Shown: positions 1-7,593 of the stretch, piece by piece
How positions within the stretch are numbered: position 1 is the stretch's first letter
Layout of the letters: each line of letters starts with the position of its first letter
Assembly (NCBI GenBank): GCA_027010005.1
Contig: JALVCM010000440.1
Coordinates: forward strand, 1-7,593
DNA from: Thiohalobacter sp.
GTDB lineage: Bacteria; Pseudomonadota; Gammaproteobacteria; DSM-19610
DNA length: 7,593 nucleotides
Reading direction: 5' to 3'
The notes under the pieces: model-generated
The model's database searches: none
Told to the model about the DNA's origin: nothing
The model's input: the letters and a program-made list of their open reading frames with translations, nothing else
Position numbers and translations under genes: made by a program

Positions 1-2550
1 CTGGGTGGTGGAGCGGCTTCCTCTGTGTCCAGCGGCGAGAGTGCCGAACACCTTGATTTTGCCTCGGTGCAGCGGGGTAATCCTGAAATGGAACGCCGTT
101 GCCAGGAAGTCATCGACCGTTGCTGGGAGATGGGTGAGGACAACCCGATCCTGTCTATCCACGATGTCGGCGCCGGTGGCCTGTCCAATGCGGTACCGGA
201 GCTGGTCAACGACGCCGGTCGCGGCGGGCGCTTCGAATTGCGCGCCATACCCAACGACGAGCCGGGTATGTCGCCCATGCAGATCTGGTGCAACGAATCC
301 CAGGAACGCTATGTGCTGGCCGTGTCGGACACGCGTATCGAGGAATTCCAGGCCTTGTGCGAGCGTGAACGCTGTCCCGTTGAAGTACTGGGCGAGGCGA
401 CCCTGGAGCCACAACTGGTGCTGGGGGACGGGTATTTCGACAATACGCCGATCGACCTGCCCATGTCGCTGTTACTGGGCAAGCCGCCGAAAATGCTGCG
501 TGATGTTCACCATCGTACCTTCAGTAAACCCGATCTTGATCTGCCGGGTGACCTGACGGAAATTGCCTACCGTGTCCTGCGCGTACCGGCGGTTGGCAGC
601 AAGCAATTCCTGATTACCATCGGTGACCGCTCCGTAACCGGACAAGTGACACGTGACCAGATGGTGGGCCCGTGGCAGGTACCGGTCGCTGACGTGGCGG
701 TCACCTGTGCCGACTACCAGGGGTACCGTGGTGAAGCCATGGCGATGGGTGAACGTCCGCCGGTGGCCCTGGTTGACCCGCCCGCTTCGGGACGCATGGC
801 CGTGGGTGAAACGATTACCAACATGGCGGCCGCGTGTATCGACTCACTGTCCAGTATCCGCCTGTCGGCCAACTGGATGGCGCCGGCCGGGCACCCGGGC
901 GAAGATGCCGGCCTGTTCGACACGGTGCGCGCCGTGGGTGAAGAACTGTGCCCCCGGCTTGGCCTGTGTATCCCGGTGGGCAAGGACTCACTGTCGATGA
1001 AGACAGTGTGGGAAGAGAATGGTGAGTCACGCTCGGTCACGGGTCCCCTGTCCTTGATCGTGACAGGTTTTGCGCCGGTGACCGATGTGTGCAAAACACT
1101 GACACCGCAGTTGCGTATCGATTGTGGCGATACCGACCTGGTGCTGGTTGACCTGGGCAAGGGTCGTCACCGGCTGGCCGGTTCGGCACTGGCCCAGGCG
1201 TACAAACAGGTGGGGCACCATGCGCCGGACCTCGATGACCCGGAGACCCTGAAGAGTTTCTTTGCCGCGATCCAGGACCTTAACCAGAGTGACCTGTTGC
1301 TGGCTTACCACGACCGTTCCGATGGCGGGCTGTTCACCACCCTGTGTGAAATGGCCTTTGCCGGTCATTATGGCGTAGAGGTCCAGCTTGACGAGCTCGG
1401 TGACGACAGCAGGGCGGCACTGTTCAGTGAGGAACTGGGTGCGGTATTGCAGGTGCGGCATTGTGATACGGATACAGTGCTGGAAACCTTGCGCGAAGCA
1501 GGCCTGGGACGCTGCAGTCATGTCATTGGCACCTTGCGTGAGGATGACCGTATCGTGTTTACGCGCGCGCGCAAACCCCTGTTTGATGAAAAACGTATCG
1601 ACCTGCAACGTGCGTGGTCCGAAACCAGCTACCAGATGCAGGCACTACGCGACAATCCGGATTGTGCCGAACAGGAGTTTGCCAGCTTGCTGGACAGCAG
1701 CGACCCGGGCATGCAACCACGGGTCAGTTTTGACCCGAACGATAACGTGGCCGCACCGATGATTGCTGTGGGGGTGGCGCCAAAGGTCGCCATCCTGCGG
1801 GAGCAGGGGGTTAACGGGCAACTGGAAATGGCCGCTGCGTTTACCGCCGCCGGTTTTGATTGCCGGGACGTCCACATGAGCGACATCATTGCCGGTCGTA
1901 TGGACCTGTCCGGTTTCAGCGGGCTGGTGGCCTGTGGCGGTTTTTCCTACGGTGATGTACTGGGTGCGGGGCAGGGTTGGGCACGGTCTATCCTGCTCAA
2001 CACCGGTGCGCGTGATACTTTCGGTGCTTTCTTCGAGCGTGATGACAGTTGGGGGCTGGGTGTCTGTAATGGCTGCCAGATGATGTCCGGTTTGCGGGAC
2101 ATGATTCCCGGTGCCGCGCACTGGCCACGCTTCGAGCGTAACCTGTCGGAGCAGTTCGAGGCACGATTCTCACTGGTCGAAGTGCTCGACACACCTTCTG
2201 TCCTGCTCAGTGGAATGGCGGGTTCGCAACTGCCGATTGCTGTGGCGCATGGCGAGGGGCGTGCGGTGTTCGCTTCACCTGAGCAGGCCCGGGCAGTACT
2301 GGACGGCGGACAGGTGGCCCTGCGTTACGTGGACCATTATGGCGAGGCGACCGAAACCTACCCACACAATCCGAATGGTTCGGCATTCGGAATCACTGGC
2401 CTCACGACGGACGACGGGCGCTTCACGATTATGATGCCGCACCCGGAACGGGTATTCCGCAGCGTACAGCACTCCTGGTGTCCGGATGAGTGGGGCGAGG
2501 ATGGCCCCTGGTTACGGATGTTCCGTAATGCACGTTACTGGGTCGGTTAG
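1..2550 (+). CDS. purL: Phosphoribosylformylglycinamidine synthase, large single-chain PurL (5' end missing)
   Basis: FGAM synthase (EC 6.3.5.3) catalyses the fourth step of de novo purine synthesis in the cytoplasm, converting FGAR, glutamine and ATP to FGAM. The reading frame is open from base 1 and begins with the glycine-rich LGGGAASS segment, so the gene starts left of the window. 849 codons are present; the E. coli enzyme has about 1,295, so about 450 N-terminal residues are missing. Visible blocks are the end of the first AIRS-type ATP-binding half ([15 protein letters not shown]), the second AIRS-like half with [10 protein letters not shown] near 973-1005, and a C-terminal class I glutamine amidotransferase domain from about 1780. 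In that domain GVCNGCQ carries the nucleophile Cys (codon 2065-2067), and MMPHPER carries the catalytic His (2440-2442) and Glu (2446-2448). The fused glutaminase marks the proteobacterial long form rather than the PurS/PurQ/PurL complex. No frameshift was seen. Identity is secure; the true start is not in the window. Confidence 0.98.
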   Translation: MGGGAASSVSSGESAEHLDFASVQRGNPEMERRCQEVIDRCWEMGEDNPILSIHDVGAGGLSNAVPELVNDAGRGGRFELRAIPNDEPGMSPMQIWCNESQERYVLAVSDTRIEEFQALCERERCPVEVLGEATLEPQLVLGDGYFDNTPIDLPMSLLLGKPPKMLRDVHHRTFSKPDLDLPGDLTEIAYRVLRVPAVGSKQFLITIGDRSVTGQVTRDQMVGPWQVPVADVAVTCADYQGYRGEAMAMGERPPVALVDPPASGRMAVGETITNMAAACIDSLSSIRLSANWMAPAGHPGEDAGLFDTVRAVGEELCPRLGLCIPVGKDSLSMKTVWEENGESRSVTGPLSLIVTGFAPVTDVCKTLTPQLRIDCGDTDLVLVDLGKGRHRLAGSALAQAYKQVGHHAPDLDDPETLKSFFAAIQDLNQSDLLLAYHDRSDGGLFTTLCEMAFAGHYGVEVQLDELGDDSRAALFSEELGAVLQVRHCDTDTVLETLREAGLGRCSHVIGTLREDDRIVFTRARKPLFDEKRIDLQRAWSETSYQMQALRDNPDCAEQEFASLLDSSDPGMQPRVSFDPNDNVAAPMIAVGVAPKVAILREQGVNGQLEMAAAFTAAGFDCRDVHMSDIIAGRMDLSGFSGLVACGGFSYGDVLGAGQGWARSILLNTGARDTFGAFFERDDSWGLGVCNGCQMMSGLRDMIPGAAHWPRFERNLSEQFEARFSLVEVLDTPSVLLSGMAGSQLPIAVAHGEGRAVFASPEQARAVLDGGQVALRYVDHYGEATETYPHNPNGSAFGITGLTTDDGRFTIMMPHPERVFRSVQHSWCPDEWGEDGPWLRMFRNARYWVG

Positions 2551-2563
2551 CGGATTCGTGACC

Positions 2564-2583
2564 CTTCTGTGAAGACTTCTGTG
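2564..2583. repeat. 8-bp direct repeat just after purL
   Basis: CTTCTGTG occurs at 2564-2571 and again at 2576-2583, separated by AAGA. The same stretch contains short overlapping palindromes (CTTC-TGT-GAAG and GAAG-A-CTTC). It lies 14 bp past the purL stop. The arms are too short and there is no T-run, so it is not a convincing intrinsic terminator. It may be a small binding site or chance. Confidence 0.4.
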
Positions 2584-2597
2584 CGCAGGTCGCTACA

Positions 2598-2630
2598 CTA
2601 CAGATAAGCCTGTGTTTTACGGGCCTGTAG
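2598..2630 (+). other. Two-part hairpin in the purL-msrP gap
   Basis: An outer stem CTACAG (2598-2603) pairs with CTGTAG (2625-2630). Inside it, after an ATAA bulge on the 5' side, GCCTGT (2608-2613) pairs with ACGGGC (2619-2624) including one G-T wobble, around a GTTTT loop. Upstream CGCTACA (2591-2597) is an alternative partner for TGTAGCG (2626-2632). No T-tract follows on either strand, so this does not look like a standard rho-independent terminator. It ends 65 bp before the msrP start and would be in the msrP leader if transcription begins upstream or reads through from purL. Its function is unknown. Confidence 0.45.
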
Positions 2631-2682
2631 CGGGTCCGGGTGAGGAACTTGCCCTCCGCGACACAGTCACAGTGTGCAGACC

Positions 2683-2688
2683 AGAGGG
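2683..2688 (+). promoter_or_regulatory. Ribosome binding site deciding the msrP start
   Basis: AGAGGG lies 7 nt upstream of the GTG at 2696, which is good spacing for translation initiation. It supports starting msrP at this GTG (or the adjacent TTG at 2699) rather than at the far upstream in-frame GTG at 2612, which sits inside the hairpin and has no comparable site. Confidence 0.6.
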
Positions 2689-2695
2689 TAGTGTC

Positions 2696-3640
2696 GTGTT
2701 GATCAGAAAACCATCCGAACTTGACGAGTCAGATGTCACGCCATACGAAATCTATCAGCAGCGCCGCAAGTTCCTGCAATCCGGCCTTGCGGTTGCCGGC
2801 GCGGCACTGACGGGGTCGTTGTGGCTGCCGCCTGCCTCAGCGGCCATTTCCATCGCTAAAGTGAAACCCGGGCCATTCAGCACCGACGAGGAAAAAACCG
2901 ACCGCAAGGACGTGTTGACCTATAACAATTTCTACGAGTTTGGTGTCTCCAAGTCCGACCCTTCGAAAACCGCCCACCGCATGAAGACAGACCCCTGGTC
3001 CGTCGAGATCACCGGCGAGTGCGAGAAACCGGGTACCTTCACACTGGAAGATATTCTGGCTCCGCATGCACTGGAAGAACGTATCTACCGGCTACGCTGC
3101 GTGGAAGGCTGGTCAATGGTGATTCCCTGGATCGGGTTTCCCCTGGCGGATCTTATCAAGCGTTTTGCACCCACCTCGAAAGCCCGCTATGTCGAATTCG
3201 AGACCCTTTACGACAGGAAACAGATGCCGGGCCAGCGCCGACGTATACTGGACTGGCCGTACCGTGAAGGATTGCGCATGGATGAAGCCATGCACCCGCT
3301 CAGCCTGATGGCGGTGGGGCTATACGGTAAAACACTGCCCAACCAGAACGGTGCGCCACTACGTCTTGTGGTGCCCTGGAAGTACGGTTTCAAAAGCATC
3401 AAGTCGATTGTAAAAATCCATTTTCGGGAAACACAACCCACCAGTTCCTGGATGAAGGCAGGCCCGCGTGAATACGGCTTTTATTCCAACGTGAACCCGA
3501 ATGTTCCACACCCGCGCTGGAGCCAGAAGCGCGAGCGGCGTATCGGTGAGTTTCGCAAACGCAGGACGCTGATGTTCAATGGCTACACAGAGCAGGTCGC
3601 TTCCCTGTATACCGGTATGGACCTGAAGAAGTACTTCTAG
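2696..3640 (+). CDS. msrP: Protein-methionine-sulfoxide reductase, catalytic molybdenum subunit MsrP
   Basis: MsrP (formerly YedY) is a periplasmic molybdopterin enzyme that reduces methionine sulfoxide in oxidised envelope proteins, taking electrons from the membrane protein MsrQ. The 314-residue product has a Tat signal: twin arginines at residues 23-24 (QQRRKFLQ), a hydrophobic stretch, and a likely cleavage site after ASA near residue 49. Family blocks follow in order: [18 protein letters not shown], the [11 protein letters not shown] block with the Cys expected to bind molybdenum (residue 135, codon 3098-3100), [33 protein letters not shown] and a C-terminal [11 protein letters not shown]. 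The GTG start is chosen from its ribosome binding site and because the N-terminal ESDVT block and the twin arginines then lie at nearly the same positions as in E. coli MsrP. TTG at 2699 is an alternative. An in-frame GTG at 2612 would add 28 residues with no resemblance to the family. msrQ follows after 11 bp. Confidence 0.95.
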   Translation: MLIRKPSELDESDVTPYEIYQQRRKFLQSGLAVAGAALTGSLWLPPASAAISIAKVKPGPFSTDEEKTDRKDVLTYNNFYEFGVSKSDPSKTAHRMKTDPWSVEITGECEKPGTFTLEDILAPHALEERIYRLRCVEGWSMVIPWIGFPLADLIKRFAPTSKARYVEFETLYDRKQMPGQRRRILDWPYREGLRMDEAMHPLSLMAVGLYGKTLPNQNGAPLRLVVPWKYGFKSIKSIVKIHFRETQPTSSWMKAGPREYGFYSNVNPNVPHPRWSQKRERRIGEFRKRRTLMFNGYTEQVASLYTGMDLKKYF

Positions 3641-3651
3641 GGTACGGGCTG

Positions 3652-4284
3652 ATGATTCACCATGCGAAGTTCCGGGAGATGCAGAAACGTCTGCTCAAGC
3701 CTGCAGTTTTCCTGCTATGCCTGCTACCGCTGGCGGTACTGGTGTGGCAGCTGCTGTCAGACCGGCTTGGCGCAAACCCGATTGATGCAGTGGCCGATTC
3801 GACCGGTGAGTGGACGCTGCGCTTTCTGCTGATCACCCTGGCGGCCACGCCACTGAAACACCTGCTTGGCTGGGGCTGGACAATACGGGTACGGCGCATG
3901 CTGGGTCTTTTTGCCTTTTTTTATGCCACGCTTCACCTTTTTACCTACCTGTGGCTCGACCAGTTCTTTGACTGGGGAGAGATCTGGCTGGATATCCTCG
4001 ACCGGCCGTTCATCACTGTAGGTATGTTGACGTTTGTTCTGTTGCTGCCGCTGGCGGCCACTTCAAATAATGCCATGGTGCGCCGGCTTGGGCGGAACTG
4101 GAAACGCCTGCATCGTTTTGCGTACGTGATCCCGTTGCTGGGGGTGGTACATTTCTGGTGGCTGGTAAAGGCCGATGTACGGGAACCACTGGTATATGGC
4201 GTGCTACTGGCAGTACTGCTGCTCCTTAGGGTCAGGCGCAAAACATTTACCAGCCGGGTAGCTGGTGAGAGTTGTGCTTCCTGA
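3652..4284 (+). CDS. msrQ: Haem-binding membrane subunit MsrQ of the methionine sulfoxide reductase system
   Basis: MsrQ (formerly YedZ) is an inner-membrane b-type haem protein that passes electrons from the respiratory chain to periplasmic MsrP. The 210-residue product is strongly hydrophobic with about six membrane segments. The first begins near residue 15 (KPAVFLLCLLPLAVLVW) and the last ends near 193, followed by a basic tail. Family blocks include LGANPID, RFLLITLAATPLK, VRRMLGLFAFFYATLH and RRLGRNWKRLHRFAY. Three histidines at 95, 154 and 167 match the positions of the haem-ligand histidines 91, 151 and 164 of the E. coli protein. The ATG at 3652 has only a weak GGTACGGG upstream, so translational coupling to msrP is plausible. 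A second in-frame ATG at 3679 would put its GGGAG site directly against the start and is less likely. The stop lies 3 bp from the ettA stop on the other strand. Confidence 0.95.
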   Translation: MIHHAKFREMQKRLLKPAVFLLCLLPLAVLVWQLLSDRLGANPIDAVADSTGEWTLRFLLITLAATPLKHLLGWGWTIRVRRMLGLFAFFYATLHLFTYLWLDQFFDWGEIWLDILDRPFITVGMLTFVLLLPLAATSNNAMVRRLGRNWKRLHRFAYVIPLLGVVHFWWLVKADVREPLVYGVLLAVLLLLRVRRKTFTSRVAGESCAS

Positions 4285-4287
4285 CTT

Positions 4288-5952
4288 TTAATGGAGCCGC
4301 TTGTACTTGATGCGGTGCGGCTGGCTGGCTTCGTCCCCCAGCCTGCGTTTGCGGTCTTCCTCGTAGTCAGCATAGTTACCCTCGAACCATGTGACCTTGC
4401 TGTCACCCTCGAAGGCAAGAATGTGTGTGGCAATACGGTCAAGAAACCAGCGGTCATGCGAAATAACCACGGCACAGCCGGGGAAATCCAGTAGCGCCTC
4501 TTCCAGTGCACGCAGTGTTTCAACATCGAGGTCATTGGTGGGTTCATCGAGCAGTAACAGGTTGCCGCCGCTGCGCAGCAGCTTGGCAAGATGAACGCGG
4601 TTGCGTTCGCCGCCGGACAGAGTGCCTACATGTTTCTGTTGTTCGGTGCCACCAAAATTGAAGCGCGATACATAGGCGCGTGAGTTGATTTCGTAATGGC
4701 CTATCGTAATGATGTCCTGTCCGTCGGAGATCTCCTCCCAGACGGTCTTGTTGTCATCCAGTGCATCGCGGCTCTGGTCAACATAGGCAAGTTGTACGGT
4801 GTCACCGATACGCAGCTCACCATCATCGATGGCTTCCTGGCCAGTCAGCATGCGGAACAGTGTAGTCTTGCCCGCGCCGTTGGGGCCAATGATGCCGACG
4901 ATACCGCCCTGTGGCAGGCGGAAGCTCAGGTCATCGATCAATAGCCGGTCACCAAAGCCCTTGCGGATGTGATTGGCTTCGACCACCAGTTCACCCAGCC
5001 TTGGCCCCGGCGGGATATAGAGTTCCTTGGTCTCATTACGCTTCTGCGCTTCCTGGGAGGCCAGTTCCTCGAAGCGTGCCAGGCGCGCCTTGCTTTTTGC
5101 ATGACGGCCTTTGGGGTTGCTTCGCACCCATTCCAGTTCGGCTTTCATGGCTTTCTGGCGTGCGCTTTCAGACTTTTCTTCCTGTTCCAGACGATTTTCC
5201 TTTTGCTCCAGCCAGGACGAGTAGTTGCCCTCCCAGGGAATACCGTGGCCACGGTCCAGTTCGAGAATCCAGCCGGCCACATTGTCGAGGAAGTAACGGT
5301 CATGAGTGACGGCCACGACAGTGCCAGGGTATTCATGAAGAAAACGTTCCAGCCAGGCAACGCTTTCTGCATCGAGATGGTTGGTCGGCTCGTCGAGCAG
5401 TAACATGTCGGGTTTTGAAAGCAGCAGCTTGCACAGGGCAACACGCCGTTTTTCACCGCCGGACAGCTTGCCGACATCGGCGTCCCAGGGTGGCAGGCGC
5501 AAGGCATCGGCGGCGACCTCAAGTGTACGTTCCAGATTATGTCCATCACTGGCCTGGAGAATGTTTTCCAGTTTCGCCTGTTCGGCTGCCAGTGCATCGA
5601 AATCAGCATCCGGCTCGGCGTATGCGGCATAGACTTCGTCGAGGCGTTTTTGCGCATTGGTGATGTCCGCTAATGCTTCTTCAACATTGCCGCGTACATC
5701 CTTGCTTTCGTCGAGCTGTGGCTCCTGCGGCAGGTAACCGACCTTGATGCCCGCCTGTGGGCGGGCTTCACCGTTAATCTCGGTATCGATGCCGGCCATG
5801 ATGCGCAGCAACGTGGATTTGCCGGAACCGTTGAGACCCAGTACACCGATTTTGGCGCCAGGGAAAAATGACAGGGAAATATCGCGCAGGATCTCGCGTT
5901 TGGGGGGTACGACCTTGCCGACCTGGTTCATTGTGTAGACGTACTGGGCCAT
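4288..5952 (-). CDS. ettA: Energy-dependent translational throttle protein EttA (ABC-F family)
   Basis: EttA (formerly YjjK) is a cytoplasmic ABC-F ATPase without membrane domains. It binds the ribosomal E site and gates the first steps of elongation according to the ATP/ADP ratio. The product is 554 residues, against 555 in E. coli. It opens with [19 protein letters not shown], the family N-terminus. The first ATPase domain has Walker [10 protein letters not shown] (39-47), signature LSGGE (163-167) and Walker B ending in Asp187-Glu188. The EttA arm lies at about residues 95-140, and the charged linker that contacts P-site tRNA at about 242-322. The second domain has Walker [10 protein letters not shown] (356-364), LSGGE (445-449) and Glu470. 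Glu188 and Glu470 fall at the same positions as the catalytic glutamates of the E. coli protein. The RIKYKR C-terminus is also typical. A GAGGA site (5956-5960 on the complementary strand) precedes the ATG. It is transcribed divergently from the GGDEF gene and convergently to msrPQ. Confidence 0.98.
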   Translation of the reverse strand: MAQYVYTMNQVGKVVPPKREILRDISLSFFPGAKIGVLGLNGSGKSTLLRIMAGIDTEINGEARPQAGIKVGYLPQEPQLDESKDVRGNVEEALADITNAQKRLDEVYAAYAEPDADFDALAAEQAKLENILQASDGHNLERTLEVAADALRLPPWDADVGKLSGGEKRRVALCKLLLSKPDMLLLDEPTNHLDAESVAWLERFLHEYPGTVVAVTHDRYFLDNVAGWILELDRGHGIPWEGNYSSWLEQKENRLEQEEKSESARQKAMKAELEWVRSNPKGRHAKSKARLARFEELASQEAQKRNETKELYIPPGPRLGELVVEANHIRKGFGDRLLIDDLSFRLPQGGIVGIIGPNGAGKTTLFRMLTGQEAIDDGELRIGDTVQLAYVDQSRDALDDNKTVWEEISDGQDIITIGHYEINSRAYVSRFNFGGTEQQKHVGTLSGGERNRVHLAKLLRSGGNLLLLDEPTNDLDVETLRALEEALLDFPGCAVVISHDRWFLDRIATHILAFEGDSKVTWFEGNYADYEEDRKRRLGDEASQPHRIKYKRLH

Positions 5953-5984
5953 GTGTCCTCGCTGGCTGTAGAAAAACTTACTGC

Positions 5985-6013
5985 ATTATACTGATTGTGT
6001 GCTGCCGGGTTGA
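5985..6013 (-). promoter_or_regulatory. Probable sigma-70 promoter of ettA
   Basis: Read on the - strand, positions 5990-5985 give a perfect TATAAT -10 box. Seventeen bases further upstream, 6013-6008 give TCAACC, which matches only three of six bases of the TTGACA -35 consensus. Transcription would begin near 5978 and leave a leader of about 25 nt before the ettA ATG. The perfect -10 in the right place makes this likely, though the -35 is weak. Confidence 0.6.
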
Positions 6014-6106
6014 GTCCGTATCCACGGCCCCGGAAACGGTGTAAAACCTGAAACATCCCTGCTGCTGCCGTCTTTACAGGACAGAATTGGCGAGTCAGAA
6101 AAACCT

Positions 6107-6132
6107 TAAAAATCCTGTGAGTTAGCCGATAA
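6107..6132 (+). promoter_or_regulatory. Candidate sigma-28 (FliA) flagellar promoter of the GGDEF-EAL gene
   Basis: GCCGATAA at 6125-6132 is an exact match to the -10 element of the enterobacterial FliA consensus (TAAAGTTT, 11 bp, GCCGATAA). Upstream, TAAAAATC at 6107-6114 keeps the TAAA core of the -35 element and matches five of eight positions; the spacer is 10 bp, one shorter than consensus. The expected start near 6139 would leave a leader of about 30 nt before the GTG start. The overlapping GATAAT (6128-6133) could also act as a sigma-70 -10 box with the poor CTTAAA -35 at 6105-6110, so a housekeeping promoter is the main alternative. Confidence 0.5.
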
Positions 6133-6167
6133 TATAAACTGGGATACGGCAAACTGGGTAATAGTCG

Positions 6168-7593
6168 GTGAGTGTGTCACGGGACAATACAAAAACAATC
6201 ATTGGTCTGGGCTTTGGTGCCGTCCTGGCGCTGATGTTCATGCTGGTTTTTATTGCCCTTGAGCAAATGCAGGCCCTTAATGACAGCATTACCAGTCTGG
6301 TCAGGGAAACCAATGCCAAGACTGCCGCTGCCAATACCATGCGTGATGCCATTCGCCTGCGTGCCAACAGCCTCAAGGCCATGCGGTTAATGGCTGATCC
6401 TTTCGAGCAGGATCAGGAATATCTTCGCTTTCTTGGATATGCGGGGCCGTACAGCCGTGCACGCGAGCTGCTTATGTCCAGGAGTATGGATGCGCGGGAG
6501 ATAGAAATTCACCGGAAACTGAGTGAAATTGCCCGGCGCGCGCAACCGGACAATGAATATGCCGCTGAACTGTTGTTGAAAGGTGCTCCGGAAAAAGAAA
6601 TTGAGTCTGCCATGCAGGTCGCTGCCGGGAGCCAGGTGCGATTACTGGAGTTGCTTGATGAACTGGTCAGCCTCGAAGAGGAAAATGCAGAAGCCGCTAT
6701 CAATAATTCTGCCGCTCACTACCAGGATACACGTCACAAGATGTTTGCCCTGACGGGTATGGCACTGGTTCTCGCTGTCGTTATTGCCTGGCTGGTAATA
6801 CACCGGATAGCGGAGAAAAATCGACGTATTTCCTATCAGGCCAGTCATGATGCACTGACCGGCCTGATTAACCGGCGCGAATTTGAAAGACACCTTGAAT
6901 ACCTGATTGATCTGGCAACCTCGGACGGGCGCGAGCATGCATTGCTCTACATGGACCTGGACCGTTTCAAGATTATTAATGACAGTTGCGGACATCTTGC
7001 CGGAGACGAGTTCCTGCGTCAGCTGGCGGTGATTATGAAATCGAAGTTGCGCAAATCAGATATTCTGGCCCGTATCGGTGGAGATGAATTTGGCATACTG
7101 CTGATGGATTGTCCGCTGTACAAGGCTGAAGGGCGCAGCAAGGTGCTTCGTCAGGCCGTTGAGGATTTCCACTTTTTCCGGGATGGCAGGACCTTTACGG
7201 CAGGCGCCAGTATCGGGGTTGTTGCAATCAGGTCTGACGAAATGGATCCTGCCAAGGTGCTCAGCACAGCAGATACTGCATGCTATATGGCGAAAGAGGC
7301 AGGCCGAAACCGGGTACATGTTGTAACCACCGATGATCAGGAAATCAGCCGGCACCGCGGTGAGGTCAGGTTTATCAGCCGTATCAAGGAAGCGCTCAAA
7401 CAGGACCGTTTCTGTCTCTATTACCAGCCTGTAATCCCGGTCCGGCAGGTGAATGTACTGTCTGACCGCGTGGAAATACTGGTTCGTATGATTGCACCTG
7501 ACGGCAGTATGGTACAGCCCGGTTCATTTATCCCTTCGGCGGAACGATATAACCTGATGCCGGCCATTGACCAATGGGTGGTGTTGCATGCTA
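6168..7593 (+). CDS. Membrane-anchored GGDEF-EAL cyclic-di-GMP protein with four-helix-type sensor (3' end missing)
   Basis: This is a probable bifunctional cyclic-di-GMP synthase/phosphodiesterase of the inner membrane, cut by the window edge after 475 codons. Numbering is from the GTG at 6174; the GTG at 6168 adds two residues, and the frame is closed by a TAG at 6162. Residues 8-29 form a membrane helix, about 30-188 a helical, charged periplasmic region resembling the four-helix-bundle sensors of chemoreceptors, and 190-211 a second membrane helix. The GGDEF domain follows: DALTGLINRREF from 226, metal-binding Asp261/Asp263 in MDLDRFKIIND, RKSD (293-296) forming the RxxD inhibitory site exactly five residues before GGDEF (302-306), and a C-terminal AKEAGRNRV. 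The intact motif suggests an active cyclase. An EAL domain begins near 413 (FCLYYQP) with EIL at 434-436 in place of EAL, the glutamate kept; its later catalytic residues are outside the window. The start codon is uncertain because both GTGs have weak ribosome sites; GGG at 6156-6158 favours 6168. Confidence 0.88.
   Translation, partial: MSVSRDNTKTIIGLGFGAVLALMFMLVFIALEQMQALNDSITSLVRETNAKTAAANTMRDAIRLRANSLKAMRLMADPFEQDQEYLRFLGYAGPYSRARELLMSRSMDAREIEIHRKLSEIARRAQPDNEYAAELLLKGAPEKEIESAMQVAAGSQVRLLELLDELVSLEEENAEAAINNSAAHYQDTRHKMFALTGMALVLAVVIAWLVIHRIAEKNRRISYQASHDALTGLINRREFERHLEYLIDLATSDGREHALLYMDLDRFKIINDSCGHLAGDEFLRQLAVIMKSKLRKSDILARIGGDEFGILLMDCPLYKAEGRSKVLRQAVEDFHFFRDGRTFTAGASIGVVAIRSDEMDPAKVLSTADTACYMAKEAGRNRVHVVTTDDQEISRHRGEVRFISRIKEALKQDRFCLYYQPVIPVRQVNVLSDRVEILVRMIAPDGSMVQPGSFIPSAERYNLMPAIDQWVVLHA

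Noticed and set aside
1027..2121. Long open frames on the - strand inside purL (for example 1027-1608 and 1645-2121)
   Set aside because: They lie opposite a well-conserved gene, their translations resemble no family I know, and they have no clear ribosome sites. They are by-products of GC-rich codon use.
2571..2599. A sigma-70 promoter for msrP using TACACT at 2594-2599 as -10
   Set aside because: The -10 matches four of six bases and the possible -35 elements 17-18 bp upstream match three or fewer, which is not better than chance for this gap.
4295..4322. Inverted repeat AGCCGC/GCGGCT at the 3' end of ettA as a terminator
   Set aside because: The loop is 16 nt, no T-run follows on either strand, and the bases encode the conserved C-terminal residues around RIKYKR, which explains the sequence without a terminator.
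3945..4589. A 214-codon - strand open frame across the msrQ/ettA boundary
   Set aside because: Its start is in the frame-shifted shadow of ettA and it then runs antisense to msrQ. Both genes are strongly supported in their own frames, and the translation has no family features.
5145..5657. A 170-codon - strand open frame inside ettA
   Set aside because: It is on the same strand as ettA but in another frame, entirely inside the ettA coding sequence, and rich in residues expected from out-of-frame reading.
6017..6028. Small hairpin CCGT-ATCC-ACGG in the ettA/GGDEF intergenic region
   Set aside because: It has only four base pairs, no T-run and no link to either predicted promoter.
6122..7355. 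Several - strand open frames opposite the GGDEF-EAL gene, and one across the intergenic region (5928-6152)
   Set aside because: The + strand frame has clear GGDEF and EAL-type motifs throughout, so the antisense frames are shadows. The intergenic frame overlaps the ettA start and its promoter and shows no recognisable protein features.

Overview
This 7.6 kb window looks like a piece of chromosome from a flagellated gammaproteobacterium with moderately high GC. The evidence is the long single-chain PurL with a fused glutaminase domain, an MsrP/MsrQ pair, a near full-length EttA whose catalytic residues fall at the same numbers as in E. coli, and a GGDEF/EAL protein behind what looks like a flagellar sigma-28 promoter. 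I cannot name a genus. The genes are mostly core functions; I see no mobile element, tRNA, rRNA, CRISPR array or phage gene.

Layout. (1) 1-2550, + strand: the last 849 codons of purL, cut by the left edge. (2) 2551-2695: a short gap with an 8-bp direct repeat just after the purL stop and a two-part hairpin upstream of the next gene. (3) 2696-3640 and 3652-4284, + strand: msrP and msrQ, 11 bp apart. They encode the Tat-exported molybdoenzyme and its haem membrane partner for repair of oxidised methionine in periplasmic proteins. (4) 4288-5952, - strand: ettA, an ABC-F translation factor, convergent with msrQ with only 3 bp between the stop codons. (5) 5953-6167: a divergent promoter region with a perfect TATAAT for ettA on the - strand and a GCCGATAA sigma-28 type -10 box on the + strand. 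(6) 6168 to the right edge, + strand: a membrane-bound GGDEF-EAL protein, probably starting with GTG, cut by the window end inside the EAL domain.

How the genes relate. msrP and msrQ form a true functional unit. purL (purine synthesis), ettA (ATP-sensing control of translation elongation) and the cyclic-di-GMP protein are not functionally linked to it in any way the sequence shows. The point most worth following up is the apparent flagellar-class promoter in front of the cyclic-di-GMP gene, which would tie second-messenger turnover to late flagellar gene expression. I found no convincing undescribed system; the other findings are local details of gene starts, leader structure and gene arrangement.
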